Source: Nocardioides luteus (GTDB taxonomy: Bacteria; Actinomycetota; Actinomycetes; Propionibacteriales; Nocardioidaceae). Taken from it: DNA of 39,442 nucleotides. The translations under genes and the position numbers were made by a program. The stretch lies in contig NZ_BMRK01000032.1 in the NCBI RefSeq assembly GCF_014648595.1, forward strand, positions 1 to 39,442, in the 5' to 3' direction. The notes beneath the pieces were generated by a model. It did not search any database and had not been told where the DNA came from. It saw only the letters and a program-made list of their open reading frames with translations. Positions 1 to 8,207 of the stretch are shown here, piece after piece. How positions within the stretch are numbered: the first letter of the stretch is position 1; the number at the start of each line of letters is the position of its first letter.

Positions 1-665
1 CGTTCTTCCAGTCCCGGGACAACGGCGACGGCACGGTGGAGATCCAGGCGCGAGTCTCTCGTGCGGTCGGTCTGCGGTTGCGGACGATGCTGGACTCGTT
101 GGCGCAGCCGCGGAAGTGGTCGGCCGAGGAGAAGGGCCGCAAAGCCCCCTACGACCGACTGCTGGGTCAGGCCTTCGCGCGCGTCATCGAGACCTACGAC
201 GTAGAGAACCTGCCGCGTCATGGTGGTCACGCGACCACGGTGTTTGTGACAATGAGCCTCGAGGAGCTCCGCAAAGACCTGGCCACCGCTTCGCTCGGGT
301 TCGACGGTGAGAAGATCACCGCCGCCGAAGCCAGAAGGATGGCGTGCAACGCCGACCTCGTCCCGGTCGTGTTGGGCACGGACTCGGAGGTCCTCGATCT
401 CGGTCGCACCGCCCGCCTGGCGCATCCGATCCAACACCGCGCACTCCGCCTACGAGACAAGTGTTGCCAGGCAGAAGACTGCGATTCCCCAGCCGCCTGG
501 ACCGAAGCCCATCATCTGAAACCCTGGGGCGAAGGCGGCACAACAGACCTCGCAAACATGGTCTTGTTGTGTCCTCGTGACCATCATCGGATCCACGATC
601 CGAACTACACCTATGACCGGCTGCCTGACGGGCAGATTCGGTTCACCCGACGCGCCAGTATCTGA
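1..665 (+). CDS. HNH endonuclease, DUF222/13E12 type, 5'-truncated by the window edge
   Basis: The reading frame is open from base 3, so the true start lies outside the window; the GTG at 36 is internal. About 221 C-terminal residues are visible, against 400-500 for typical DUF222-HNH proteins. The first part (ARVSRAVGLRLRTMLDSLA onward) resembles the helical DUF222 region. The C-terminal third carries the HNH nuclease: a Cys pair in KCCQAEDC, HHLKPWGEGG, the Asn of DLANMVLLC, and CPRDHHRIHD as metal-binding and catalytic residues. These proteins occur in many copies in actinobacterial genomes and are thought to be selfish or mobile-associated; their substrate is not established. The gene is followed directly by the 1.1-kb repeat field. 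Family call sure; role unknown. Confidence 0.9.
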   Translation, partial: FFQSRDNGDGTVEIQARVSRAVGLRLRTMLDSLAQPRKWSAEEKGRKAPYDRLLGQAFARVIETYDVENLPRHGGHATTVFVTMSLEELRKDLATASLGFDGEKITAAEARRMACNADLVPVVLGTDSEVLDLGRTARLAHPIQHRALRLRDKCCQAEDCDSPAAWTEAHHLKPWGEGGTTDLANMVLLCPRDHHRIHDPNYTYDRLPDGQIRFTRRASI

Positions 666-1548
666 CCCGCACCCCTGCGCTACCGGTGGTCGAGCCTGTC
701 GAGACCCCCACCCCGGAGATCGAGCTTGTCGAGACCCCTTGAGCAACGCCGGCCCGGTCTGTTGCGCCCCTCAGACCGATGTTCCGGAGAGGGTGGTCTC
801 GACAAGCTCGACCACCGAGGCTTGGCTCTCGGCATGGTCGGTCACCGAAGAAGACTGTGTTGGTCTGAACGCGCCTCCGCGCCTGGCGGCTCCGGCGGCT
901 CGGCCGACGACGTCCTAGGGAGCCTGTTGACGCCCTCGGTGGTCGAGCCTGTCGAGACCCTCTTTGAACGCCACCGGCGCTGTCCTGTTGTTGCCCGATC
1001 GTCCACAGAGGGTGGTCTCGACAAGCTCGACCAGCGATGAAGACACCGAGACTTCAGCCGTGACGACGGCGACTGGCGAGCAACCGTGCCCGGTCTCGAC
1101 AGACCTCCGCCCAGCGGCTCCAGCGGGTCGACCAGCGGCAGCGAGAGGGAGGCATTCACCGTCAGCACCGGTGGTCGAGCTTGTCGAGACCCCTTTTCGG
1201 GAGGGCCGGCCCTGACTTGTGCGCACCACCGGCCTGATGCTCTGAATGGGTGGTCTCCACGGGCTCGACCGCCGGTGGCGACCACTGGGGTTCAGGCGCG
1301 GTGAGAGCGACCGGCGAACGACTGTGTTGGTCTCGACACGCCTCCGCCTGGCGGCTCCGGCGGCTCGACCAGCGGGGGTGAGTGGTCCCGCTCTCTTGAC
1401 CGCTGGCTCTTCCAAATCACCTGAGCCCGCGCCACACCCCTCGCCGCCGCCCCGATATTGGCGGAATCTCTTCTCGATCGGGGGCCGGGTCAAGGACCGC
1501 GAAGCGGCCGCGTAGCGGCGGGCGAAGCCCGTCCTTGACGCGGCGCGT

Positions 1549-1650
1549 GATCGAGAGACACTGAGAGATCGGGTCGGCGGCGAACGTCGGAACGAAAAAC
1601 ACAGTCGCTGACCGATGTCCGCACGCACGCGGGTCTCGACAAGCTCGACC
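1549..1650 (+). repeat. Composite repeat element, copy A
   Basis: This stretch starts GATCGAGAGACACTGAGAG, runs through GGGTCGGCGGCGAAC and GGAACGAAA, and ends in a copy of the GGTCTCGACAAGCTCGACC core. The last 103 bases of the window, read on the minus strand, give the same order of blocks with roughly 80-85% identity by eye. The boundaries on this side are approximate; similarity may extend left into the GC-rich part at 1470-1548. Confidence 0.75.
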
Positions 1651-1719
1651 TCCGGGGACGCGGGTCTCGACAAGCTCGACCTCCGGGGACGCGGGTCTCG
1701 ACGAGCTCGACCACCGGTG
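1627..1719. repeat. Tandem repeat, three 31-bp units
   Basis: Units begin at 1627, 1658 and 1689, each starting ACGCGGGTCTCGAC. The first two are identical over 31 bp. The third differs by GACGAGCTC for GACAAGCTC and then diverges to CCACCGGTG. Each unit holds one copy of the dispersed core repeat, so this is a local tandem amplification of it. Confidence 0.85.
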
Positions 1720-1723
1720 CAAC

Positions 1724-1761
1724 GCACTATCGCACACGTCGGTCGCGCACGGCGATAGTGC
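1724..1761. promoter_or_regulatory. Palindrome with 10-bp arms, copy 1
   Basis: GCACTATCGC (1724-1733) and GCGATAGTGC (1752-1761) are perfect inverted arms around an 18-bp spacer. It sits 36 bp before the preferred ATG of the AraC-like gene, where an operator would be expected. A closely related palindrome with the same arm and spacer length lies just after the next gene (2996-3033), so a mobile palindromic repeat is an equal possibility. Confidence 0.6.
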
Positions 1762-1797
1762 ATGGGCAACCTGCCTCGACCGTGGCACGATCGGGAT

Positions 1798-2580
1798 ATG
1801 ACCGTGCCGGAGGTGCTGCGGCCCTATGTCACCTCGTTGGTCGCCTACGACGTGGACTTCGGGGCGCCCGGGGTGCATCGGGGGATGCCGTCGACGGAGG
1901 CGACGGTCGTGGTGCAGGTCGGGGAGCCGTTGGTGACCTCGTGGGGGAGCGGGACGGAGGCGGTCACGGCTTGGGGGCTGGTCTCGGGGCTGCACACCAG
2001 GCCTGCGGCGATCCATCATCCCGGCAGGCAGCGGGGTGTACAGCTCGGATTGACCACTGCTGGGGTGCGGGCGTTGTTCGGGATGCCTGCGGCGGCATGG
2101 AGCGGCGAGCTGCTCGGGTTGGACGAGGTGACGCCCAGAGATGGCGTACGTCATCTGCCTGAGCGGCTGGCGGAGACCGATCGGCGGCATTGGCGACAGG
2201 TCGTCGTGAGCGGGCTGGTCGATGCGCTGGCGCGCCACGGCGAGCCGGGGCCGCAGGCTGAGGTCGGGCGGGCGCTCGCGCTGCTGACCGGGGGAGCGGG
2301 GGTGCAGGAGGTGGCCGATGACGTCGGGTACAGCCGGCGTCGGATCAGTGACCTGGTCCGGGCGGAGACCGGGGTCGCGCCCAAGCAGTTCCAGCGGCTG
2401 GCCCGCTTCGACCGGTCCCGCGCCAAGATCGGCCGGATGCCGCTGGCTCGGGCCGCGACGCTCTGCGGCTATGCCGACCAGGCACACCTGACACGGGAGT
2501 GGCAGGAGTTCGCCGGGTGTACGCCGACGACGTGGCTGCGCGAGGAGTTCCCATTCGTTCAAGACCTCGCCGACGCGTAG
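1798..2580 (+). CDS. AraC-family-like transcriptional regulator
   Basis: 260 aa from ATG 1798, chosen because MTVPEVLRPYVTSLVAYDV looks like the natural beginning; ATG 1762 would add 12 residues and touches the palindrome. The N-terminal half is a ligand-sensor-like region without a recognised fold. The C-terminal 90 residues form an AraC-type double HTH: VQEVADDVGYSRRRISDLVRAE, then LARAATLCGYADQAHLTREW and the hallmark Phe-x-Gly-x-x-Pro-like FAGCTPTTW. The product should bind DNA as an activator or repressor. It lies 16 bp upstream of a VOC gene in the same direction, a common pairing in which the regulator controls its small neighbour. Function of the pair unknown. Confidence 0.85.
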   Translation: MTVPEVLRPYVTSLVAYDVDFGAPGVHRGMPSTEATVVVQVGEPLVTSWGSGTEAVTAWGLVSGLHTRPAAIHHPGRQRGVQLGLTTAGVRALFGMPAAAWSGELLGLDEVTPRDGVRHLPERLAETDRRHWRQVVVSGLVDALARHGEPGPQAEVGRALALLTGGAGVQEVADDVGYSRRRISDLVRAETGVAPKQFQRLARFDRSRAKIGRMPLARAATLCGYADQAHLTREWQEFAGCTPTTWLREEFPFVQDLADA

Positions 2581-2596
2581 GCGGTTTGCTGGGTGC

Positions 2597-2989
2597 ATGA
2601 GCACCGAGAACGACGTAGCGAAGATCAAGTACTGGCAGTCGATGGCGTTCGAGGACGCCGAGAAGATGATGGCCTGGCTGAGCGCGGTGGGTTTCGTGGA
2701 GCACGCCACCTACCGCGAGGACGGCATCGTGGTCCACGCCGAGTGGCTCTGGCCCGGTGGGGGAGGGCTGATGTTCGGGCAGGTACGCGAGGGCGGCGGC
2801 ATCACGACGACCGGCGGTTCCTCGGCCTACCTGGTCCACGACGACCCGGACGCGCTCTTCGACAAGGCGGTCGCCGCCGGCGCGACCGTGGAGCGGCCGA
2901 TGGTGGACCAGGACTACGGTGGCCGCGGCGGCACGGTACGCGACCCGGAGGGCAACTCATGGTCCTTCGGCAGCTACCAGCCTTCATGA
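2597..2989 (+). CDS. VOC-superfamily (glyoxalase/bleomycin-resistance fold) protein
   Basis: 130 aa, single-domain VOC protein. Visible features are the N-terminal SMAFEDAEKMMAWLSAVGF element, the central WLWPGGGGLMFGQV strand, and the terminal VRDPEGNSWSFGSY strand typical of the PhnB/YurT-like branch. Such proteins bind metals or sequester small hydrophobic or antibiotic-like ligands; the substrate cannot be read from sequence. It probably forms a two-gene unit with the AraC-like gene 16 bp upstream. No strong ribosome-binding site precedes ATG 2597. Confidence 0.85.
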   Translation: MSTENDVAKIKYWQSMAFEDAEKMMAWLSAVGFVEHATYREDGIVVHAEWLWPGGGGLMFGQVREGGGITTTGGSSAYLVHDDPDALFDKAVAAGATVERPMVDQDYGGRGGTVRDPEGNSWSFGSYQPS

Positions 2990-2995
2990 CGCATC

Positions 2996-3033
2996 GCGAT
3001 ATCGCACACCCTGGTCGCCAGCCGCGATAGCGC
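2996..3033. repeat. Palindrome with 10-bp arms, copy 2
   Basis: GCGATATCGC (2996-3005) and GCGATAGCGC (3024-3033) form inverted arms with one mismatch around an 18-bp spacer. The spacer shares ACAC and GGTCGC with the palindrome at 1724-1761. It starts 6 bp after the VOC stop codon and could act as a terminator-like hairpin. Confidence 0.6.
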
Positions 3034-3105
3034 ACGAACCCCGCCACGACAACGACGGTTGAGACGAGGCAGGCCCGGCAGCACCGAGCGTCTAGCCTTG
3101 AACCC

Positions 3106-4206
3106 ATGGAGAAGACCGGGAACGCAGGGGGAGGGCTGTCGACTCTGACCGGCCCGGTCGAGATCATCGGCGTCGGGCTGCTGGGCACCTCGGTCGCCCT
3201 CGCCTGCTCCTCGGCGGGGATCGAGGTGCTGCTGAGCGACGCGGTCGCCAGCCACGTACGCACCGCGACCGGCCTCGGGGCGGGCCGCCGCCGCAAGGAC
3301 GGCGACCAGCCGCAGCTGATCGTCGTCGCCGTCCCGCCGGCCCACCTCGGCGAGGTGATCGTCAAGGCGCTGAGAGAGAACCCGGACGCGGTCGTGACCG
3401 ACGTCGGCAGCGTGAAGGCGTCGCCGCTGGCGTACGTGCGCGAGCACAGCCCCCGGGATGTGAGCCGCTACGTCGGCGGGCACCCGATGGCCGGCAGCGA
3501 GCGCTCGGGCCCGCTGGCCGCGACCTCGGCGCTCTTCGAGGGCCGGCCGTGGGCCGTGACGCCCCACGCCGACGCCGACCCGCGGGCGACCCAGCTCGTC
3601 GACGAGCTCGCCGCGCTCTGCGGCGGCGTACCTCTCAGCCTCAGCCCCGAGGACCACGACCAGGCCGTGGCCCGCACCTCCCACGTCCCGCACCTGATGG
3701 CCGCCCTGGTCGCCGGCCGGCTCGCGGTCGCACCCGAGGGCCACCTGGGACTCAGCGGCCAGGGCGTACGCGACGTCACCCGCGTCGCCGCCGGAGACCC
3801 CGGCCTGTACGGCCAGATCGTCGCCGGGAACGCCCGGGCGGTGACCGACCTGCTCACCGAGGTCCGCGCTCAGCTCGACGAGATGATCGCCGCGGTCGGC
3901 AACGGCGACGCGGCCGCCCTCGACGTGCTCCTCAAGGAGGGCCAGGCCGGCACCCGCGCCATCCCGGGCAAGCACGGCGGCCCGCAGACCGCCCAGGCGA
4001 TCGTCTACGTCACCGTGCCCGACGAGCCCGGCAACCTGGCCAGGCTCTTCGCCGACGCGGGGGAGAGCGGCGTCAACATCGAGGACGTACGCATCGATCA
4101 CGACCCCGGCCGCCCCGTCGGTGTCATGGAGCTGGTCGTGGCCGAGACCGCCGCCGATCAGATGCAGGCGGTTCTGGAGTCCCGGGGTTGGGTCGCGCAC
4201 CGGTAG
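3106..4206 (+). CDS. tyrA: Prephenate dehydrogenase with C-terminal ACT domain
   Basis: 366 aa. Oxidative decarboxylation of prephenate to 4-hydroxyphenylpyruvate with NAD(P)+, in tyrosine biosynthesis; cytoplasmic. The Rossmann motif GVGLLG is at 22-27, DVGSVK at 99-104, and the family signature GGHPMAGSE at 124-132, where the His is the catalytic residue known for TyrA. A regulatory ACT domain fills about residues 299-366 (VYVTVPDEPGNLARLF) and is expected to sense tyrosine. The gene starts at ATG 3106 and is followed after 10 bp by cmk. The arrangement tyrA-cmk-(plsC)-der is familiar in actinobacteria. Confidence 0.95.
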   Translation: MEKTGNAGGGLSTLTGPVEIIGVGLLGTSVALACSSAGIEVLLSDAVASHVRTATGLGAGRRRKDGDQPQLIVVAVPPAHLGEVIVKALRENPDAVVTDVGSVKASPLAYVREHSPRDVSRYVGGHPMAGSERSGPLAATSALFEGRPWAVTPHADADPRATQLVDELAALCGGVPLSLSPEDHDQAVARTSHVPHLMAALVAGRLAVAPEGHLGLSGQGVRDVTRVAAGDPGLYGQIVAGNARAVTDLLTEVRAQLDEMIAAVGNGDAAALDVLLKEGQAGTRAIPGKHGGPQTAQAIVYVTVPDEPGNLARLFADAGESGVNIEDVRIDHDPGRPVGVMELVVAETAADQMQAVLESRGWVAHR

Positions 4207-4216
4207 GCTCCCGCCC

Positions 4217-4936
4217 GTGAGCAGCAGCAACCCCATCAGTGAACCCGCCCGCATCGTCATCGCCGTCGACGGCACCTCCGGCTCGGGCAAGTCGAGCACC
4301 TCACGCGGGGTCGCCGACCGCCTCGGGATGCGCTACCTCGACACCGGTGCGATGTACCGCGCGATGACCTGGTGGATGCTGAGCAACGACGTCGACGTGC
4401 ACGACGCCGAGGCGATCGCCGCCGCGGCCGGCAAGCCCGTGATCACCTCCGGCACGGACCCGCTCGGCCCCACCATCTCGCTCGACGGCGCCGACGTCTC
4501 GGTCGAGATCCGCAGCGACCAGGTCAACGCCGCCGTCTCCCCGGTCGCCACCGTCCCCGAGGTCCGCGCGCGCCTGATCGCGCTCCAGCAGCAGGAGATC
4601 CGCGAGGCGCTGGCCGCCGGCACCGGCATCGTGGTCGAGGGCCGCGACATCGGCACCGCGGTGTGGCCCGACGCCACCCTGAAGCTGTACGTCACCGCCG
4701 ACCCGGCCGCCCGCGCGGCCCGCCGCGCGGCCGAAGAGGGTGGCAGCGACGCCGCGGCCGTCCTCGCCTCGCTCCAGAACCGCGACAAGATCGACTCCAC
4801 CAAGGGTGGTGCGGCCGTCCCCGAGGGCGCGACCCACCTCGACACGACGCCCTACACGCTCGAGGAGGTCATCCACCTCGTGGTCGAGCTCGTCGAGACC
4901 ACCGTGGGGGACACAGCGAGCAAGGCGGGGGAGTGA
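4217..4936 (+). CDS. cmk: Cytidylate kinase
   Basis: 239 aa from GTG 4217, 10 bp after tyrA; the frame is open further upstream but the P-loop is then correctly placed. It phosphorylates CMP/dCMP to the diphosphate using ATP. The P-loop GTSGSGKSS is at 19-27, DTGAMYR at 42-48, and EGRDIGTAVWPDA is the CMP-binding core. The odd part is the tail: residues about 221-230 (VVELVETTVG) are encoded by a copy of the dispersed genomic repeat, so the last 18 or so residues are probably a repeat-derived extension. The stop overlaps the plsC start. Confidence 0.95.
   Translation: MSSSNPISEPARIVIAVDGTSGSGKSSTSRGVADRLGMRYLDTGAMYRAMTWWMLSNDVDVHDAEAIAAAAGKPVITSGTDPLGPTISLDGADVSVEIRSDQVNAAVSPVATVPEVRARLIALQQQEIREALAAGTGIVVEGRDIGTAVWPDATLKLYVTADPAARAARRAAEEGGSDAAAVLASLQNRDKIDSTKGGAAVPEGATHLDTTPYTLEEVIHLVVELVETTVGDTASKAGE
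4880..4900 (+). repeat. Dispersed core repeat inside the cmk coding region
   Basis: These 21 bases are the exact reverse complement of 1694-1714 in the intergenic repeat field. They are translated in frame as VVELVET near the C-terminus of cytidylate kinase. Confidence 0.85.
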
Positions 4937-5673
4937 GCGCGAGCCCGATCGCGGGCACGCCCCGCACCGACCTCCCGCGCACGGACGACGTGCCGCACCC
5001 CACCCGGTGGCCGCTGAACCATCTCGACGGCCCCTCGCGGTGGCTGATCCGGCGCCGTTTCGACGTGCGGCTGCACGAGACGGAGAACATCCCGAAGACC
5101 GGGCCGGTGGTCTTCGCCTCCAACCACATCGGCATCATCGACGGTCCGCTGCTGGCGATCTTCACCCCGCGCCCGGTGCATGCGCTGACCAAGATGGAGA
5201 TGTTCGAGCACTGGTTCCTCGGCCCGTTCCTGCGCTGGGCCGGCCAGATCCCGCTCTACCGGTTCGGCAGCGACCCGGCCGCGGTGAAGACGGCGCTGCG
5301 GGTGCTGCGGGCGGGCGGCGCGATGGGCATCTATCCCGAAGGATCCCGTGGGGCGGGCGACCTGGTGCGGTTCAACCGCGGAGCTGCCTACTTCGCGCTC
5401 GCCTCGGGGGCTCCGGTGGTGCCGGTGACCATGCTCGGCAGCCGCGACCCGGGCGGCGGGGTCTCCTCGCTGCCCCACAAAGGTGCTCGGATCGACATCG
5501 TCTATGGCGAGCCTTTCCACGTGGAGCGCGTAGGCTGGCCACGTACCAGGGAACAAGTCGGGCATGTCTCGGGTTTGCTCCAGAAGCACATGCAGGTCCA
5601 ACAGGACCATGCCCTGGCGTTGACCGGTCGTGACTTGCCCGGTCCGCTACCTATCGAGGAGAACAATGACTGA
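4933..5673 (+). CDS. plsC: 1-acyl-sn-glycerol-3-phosphate acyltransferase (PlsC family)
   Basis: 246 aa from GTG 4933, which overlaps the cmk stop as GTGA and implies translational coupling; the frame is open upstream but that part is the cmk shadow. It transfers an acyl chain to lysophosphatidate at the membrane. The H-x4-D catalytic motif appears as NHIGIID (H65, D70), the glycerophosphate-binding block as YPEGSRG (134-140), and VVPVTMLGS as block IV. There is no clear membrane-spanning helix. The last 8 bp overlap der. The exact acyl acceptor is inferred. Confidence 0.9.
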   Translation: MSASPIAGTPRTDLPRTDDVPHPTRWPLNHLDGPSRWLIRRRFDVRLHETENIPKTGPVVFASNHIGIIDGPLLAIFTPRPVHALTKMEMFEHWFLGPFLRWAGQIPLYRFGSDPAAVKTALRVLRAGGAMGIYPEGSRGAGDLVRFNRGAAYFALASGAPVVPVTMLGSRDPGGGVSSLPHKGARIDIVYGEPFHVERVGWPRTREQVGHVSGLLQKHMQVQQDHALALTGRDLPGPLPIEENND

Positions 5674-7051
5674 CCCCGACGTCTCGTACGAGGACGTACG
5701 AGACACGCACGAGTCCGACGAGACCCCGACCGGCCCGCTGCCGGTGCTGGCGGTCGTCGGCCGCCCCAACGTCGGGAAGTCGACCCTGGTCAACCGGATC
5801 ATCGGTCGCCGTGAGGCGGTCGTCCAGGACGTACCCGGCGTGACCCGTGACCGCGTCTCCTACGACGCGGACTGGAACGGCAAGGCCTTCACCCTGGTCG
5901 ACACCGGCGGCTGGGACCCCGACGCCCAGGGCCTGGCCGAGCGGATCGCAGCCCAGGCCGAGATCGCGGTCTCCCTGGCCGACGCCGTCCTCTTCGTGGT
6001 CGACGCGACGGTCGGCATCACCGACGCCGACGAGGCGGTCGTACGCATCCTGCGCAAGTCCGGCAAGCCCGTCGTCCTGGCCGCCAACAAGGTCGACGAC
6101 ATGCGCACCGAGGCCGAGGCCGCCGCGCTGTGGAACCTCGGGCTCGGCGAGCCGTGGCCGGTCTCCGCGCTGCACGGTCGCGGCTCCGGCGACATGCTCG
6201 ACGCGATCCTCGCGGTGCTGCCTGACCCGCCGCCGCTGCCCGAGGGCACCGAGATCGGCGGCCCGCGCCGGGTCGCGCTGGTCGGCAAGCCCAACGTCGG
6301 CAAGTCGAGCCTGCTCAACAAGCTGGCCAAAGAGGAGCGGGCGGTCGTCGACAACGTCGCCGGCACCACCGTCGACCCGGTCGACGAGCTGATCGAGCTC
6401 GGCGGCCGCGAGTGGCGCTTCATCGACACCGCGGGCATCCGCAAGCGGGTCAAGGAGTCCTCGGGCCACGAGTACTACGCCTCGCTGCGCACCACGACCG
6501 CGATCGACCGTGCCGAGGTGGCCGTGCTGGTCATCGACGGTGGCGAGAAGATGTCCGAGCAGGACATCCGCATCCTGCAGACCGTCCGCGAGGCCGGTCG
6601 TGCGCTGGTGATCGCGTTCAACAAGTGGGACCTCGTCGACGAGGACCGCCGCTGGCAGCTCGACCGCGAGATCGAGCGCGAGCTCGTCCAGGTGCAGTGG
6701 GCCCCGCGGATCAACATCACCGCCCGCACCGGCTGGCACGTCGACCGGCTGGTCCCGGCGCTCGACAAGGCCCTCGAAGGCTGGGAGACGCGGGTCGGCA
6801 CCGGCGCGCTCAACTCCTTCCTCGGCCGTCTCGTCGCCGAGCACCCGCACCCGGTCCGTTCGGGCAAGCAGCCGAAGATCCTCTTCGGCACCCAGCCCTC
6901 GACCGCGCCGCCGACCTTCGTGCTCTTCACCAGCGGCAAGCTCGAGGCCTCCTACGAGCGCTTCATCGAGCGACGCCTGCGCGAGGAGTTCGGCTTCGTC
7001 GGCACCCCGATCGTGCTCCAGCAGCGCGTGCGGGAGAAGCGCAAGCGCTAG
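5666..7051 (+). CDS. der: Ribosome-assembly GTPase Der (EngA)
   Basis: 461 aa from ATG 5666, preceded by GAGGAG; a start 36 bp further up is possible but lacks a ribosome-binding site. Two tandem GTPase domains are visible: first G1 GRPNVGKST (32-40) with DTGGW and NKVD, second G1 GKPNVGKSS (207-215) with DTAGI and NKWD. A KH-like C-terminal domain ends in VREKRKR. Der is needed for 50S subunit maturation. It overlaps plsC by 8 bp and ends only 6 bp from the convergent regulator gene. Confidence 0.97.
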   Translation: MTDPDVSYEDVRDTHESDETPTGPLPVLAVVGRPNVGKSTLVNRIIGRREAVVQDVPGVTRDRVSYDADWNGKAFTLVDTGGWDPDAQGLAERIAAQAEIAVSLADAVLFVVDATVGITDADEAVVRILRKSGKPVVLAANKVDDMRTEAEAAALWNLGLGEPWPVSALHGRGSGDMLDAILAVLPDPPPLPEGTEIGGPRRVALVGKPNVGKSSLLNKLAKEERAVVDNVAGTTVDPVDELIELGGREWRFIDTAGIRKRVKESSGHEYYASLRTTTAIDRAEVAVLVIDGGEKMSEQDIRILQTVREAGRALVIAFNKWDLVDEDRRWQLDREIERELVQVQWAPRINITARTGWHVDRLVPALDKALEGWETRVGTGALNSFLGRLVAEHPHPVRSGKQPKILFGTQPSTAPPTFVLFTSGKLEASYERFIERRLREEFGFVGTPIVLQQRVREKRKR

Positions 7052-7057
7052 CGGAGG

Positions 7058-8143
7058 CTACGGGGCGGACGTCAGCTGGTCGTCGAACCGGCCGTCCGCC
7101 CCGGCCTGCACCCAGCCGTGGGTCGCCGCGTGCCAGCCGAGCTGCATCCGCGTCTCCACACCCGCCAGGTCGAGGAGCGCGCGCACCCGCCGCTGGACGG
7201 TACGCAGCGACGTACCCAGCTGCTTGGCGACCGCCTGGTCGGTGAGCCCGGCGAGCAGCAGACCGAGCACCTGGGCGTCCTCGTCGTCGACCTGTTTCGC
7301 GAGGTCGCCGGTGAGCCCTGAGGTGCCCACGAGCATCGCGGTCGCCCGGTCCCACACGTTCTCGAAGAGGGCGATCAGCGCATCGAGCAGGGTGCTCTCC
7401 CGCACCAGCAGCGCGCCGACCACGTCGCCGGAGGAGGTCAGCGGCATCAGTGCCAGCCGCCGGTCGACGACGAGCAGCTTGAGCGGCACCTGGTCGGCGA
7501 AGCGGACCTCCTCGCCGGCCTCGGTCGCCTCGATGGCCTCGTCGACGGTCACGTCGTGGCTCTCGAGCATGCTCCGCTCGACCACGACCCGGTACTTGAC
7601 GCCGCGCTCGACCGCCTTGTTCTCCGCGGAGTTCTCCTGGCTGGAGGTCACGATCACCGGCGGGCGCACGAACGCGTCCACGCGCTCGCGGGCGCCGAGC
7701 TGCACCTGCTCGAAACGGTGCCGGACGGCGTCCTCGCCGTGGATCACGTCGACCACGTCCGTCGGTCCGCGGCCGGCGGCCGCCAGCCGGTAGGCCTCGT
7801 CGAGCCGGCTGAGCTCGATCTCGGCGTGGCGCACCTCGTCCTGCTGTCGGGCCAGCATCGCCCCGAGCGCGATCGCGGGCGGGGCAGCGGCGAAGCGGCG
7901 CTCGTCGCCGGTGATGCGCGCGGCCAGGCCGTACTCCTCCAGCCGGCGCAGCAGCAGGTGGGCCTCGCCGGGGGAGGTGCCGAAGGCGCCGAGCGCCTCC
8001 GCGAACTCCGCCGCGGTGGCGGAGGGCATGGTGATCAGCTCGCCGTAGGCGAGGGTCTCATCAGGGGTCAGGCCGAGCACATGCCGAGCATGGCACTTCT
8101 GCGACAGCTCGGTGACATCCGGCCGGTGTCGGAGGCGCGCCAT
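7058..8143 (-). CDS. HTH regulator with TrmB-like N-terminus and LuxR-like C-terminus
   Basis: 361 aa if started at ATG 8143; GTG 8080 (VLGLTPDETLAYGEL) gives 340 aa and leaves a more normal divergent promoter. Neither has a clear ribosome-binding site. The N-terminal 80 residues look like a winged-helix TrmB-type domain. The middle contains a PLD-like or sensor segment (VDVIHGEDAVRHRFEQVQ). The C-terminus is a LuxR-like HTH: LGLLLAGLTDQAVAKQLGTSLRTVQRRVRALLDLAGV. It is transcribed away from a large secreted subtilase, and is a good candidate to control it. Confidence 0.85.
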   Translation of the reverse strand: MARLRHRPDVTELSQKCHARHVLGLTPDETLAYGELITMPSATAAEFAEALGAFGTSPGEAHLLLRRLEEYGLAARITGDERRFAAAPPAIALGAMLARQQDEVRHAEIELSRLDEAYRLAAAGRGPTDVVDVIHGEDAVRHRFEQVQLGARERVDAFVRPPVIVTSSQENSAENKAVERGVKYRVVVERSMLESHDVTVDEAIEATEAGEEVRFADQVPLKLLVVDRRLALMPLTSSGDVVGALLVRESTLLDALIALFENVWDRATAMLVGTSGLTGDLAKQVDDEDAQVLGLLLAGLTDQAVAKQLGTSLRTVQRRVRALLDLAGVETRMQLGWHAATHGWVQAGADGRFDDQLTSAP

Positions 8144-8168
8144 GCCGTAAAACCGCCACGGCGTCGCT

Positions 8169-8197
8169 CTTGTCGCCTGTCGCATCCCATTGACAAG
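8169..8197. promoter_or_regulatory. Inverted repeat upstream of the subtilase gene
   Basis: CTTGTC (8169-8174) and GACAAG (8192-8197) are inverted 6-bp arms 17 bp apart, between the divergent regulator and subtilase genes. It is a possible operator; arms this short can arise by chance. Confidence 0.3.
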
Positions 8198-8207
8198 GTC
8201 CATCTCC

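Larger units (their letters stand above)
666..1761. repeat. Non-coding field of dispersed short repeats
   Basis: No credible gene lies in these 1.1 kb; open frames here read repetitive VELVET/TSSTT/FDRLDH peptides. Copies of the 20-bp core (either GGTCGAGC(C/T)TGTCGAGACC or its complement) sit at about 687-706, 719-738, 795-814, 938-959, 1014-1032, 1170-1191, 1632-1650, 1663-1681 and 1694-1712. Degenerate versions occur at about 1090-1135, 1246-1275 and 1329-1376, where the two halves are spread apart by GC-rich spacer. Spacers between copies are themselves similar to each other, so the field looks like accreted copies of a larger composite element. It would form many small hairpins. Confidence 0.85.

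Noticed and set aside
1-665. HNH gene as a homing endonuclease in an intron
   Set aside because: No intron or split host gene is visible and the frame continues past the window edge; DUF222-HNH is the simpler call.
1600-1720. CRISPR-like look of regularly spaced repeats
   Set aside because: Units are directly adjacent with no unique spacers, and no cas genes are present.
666-1761. Several open frames of 70-430 codons in the repeat field
   Set aside because: They translate the repeats as VELVET, TSSTT and FDRLDH peptides, lack ribosome-binding sites and resemble nothing.
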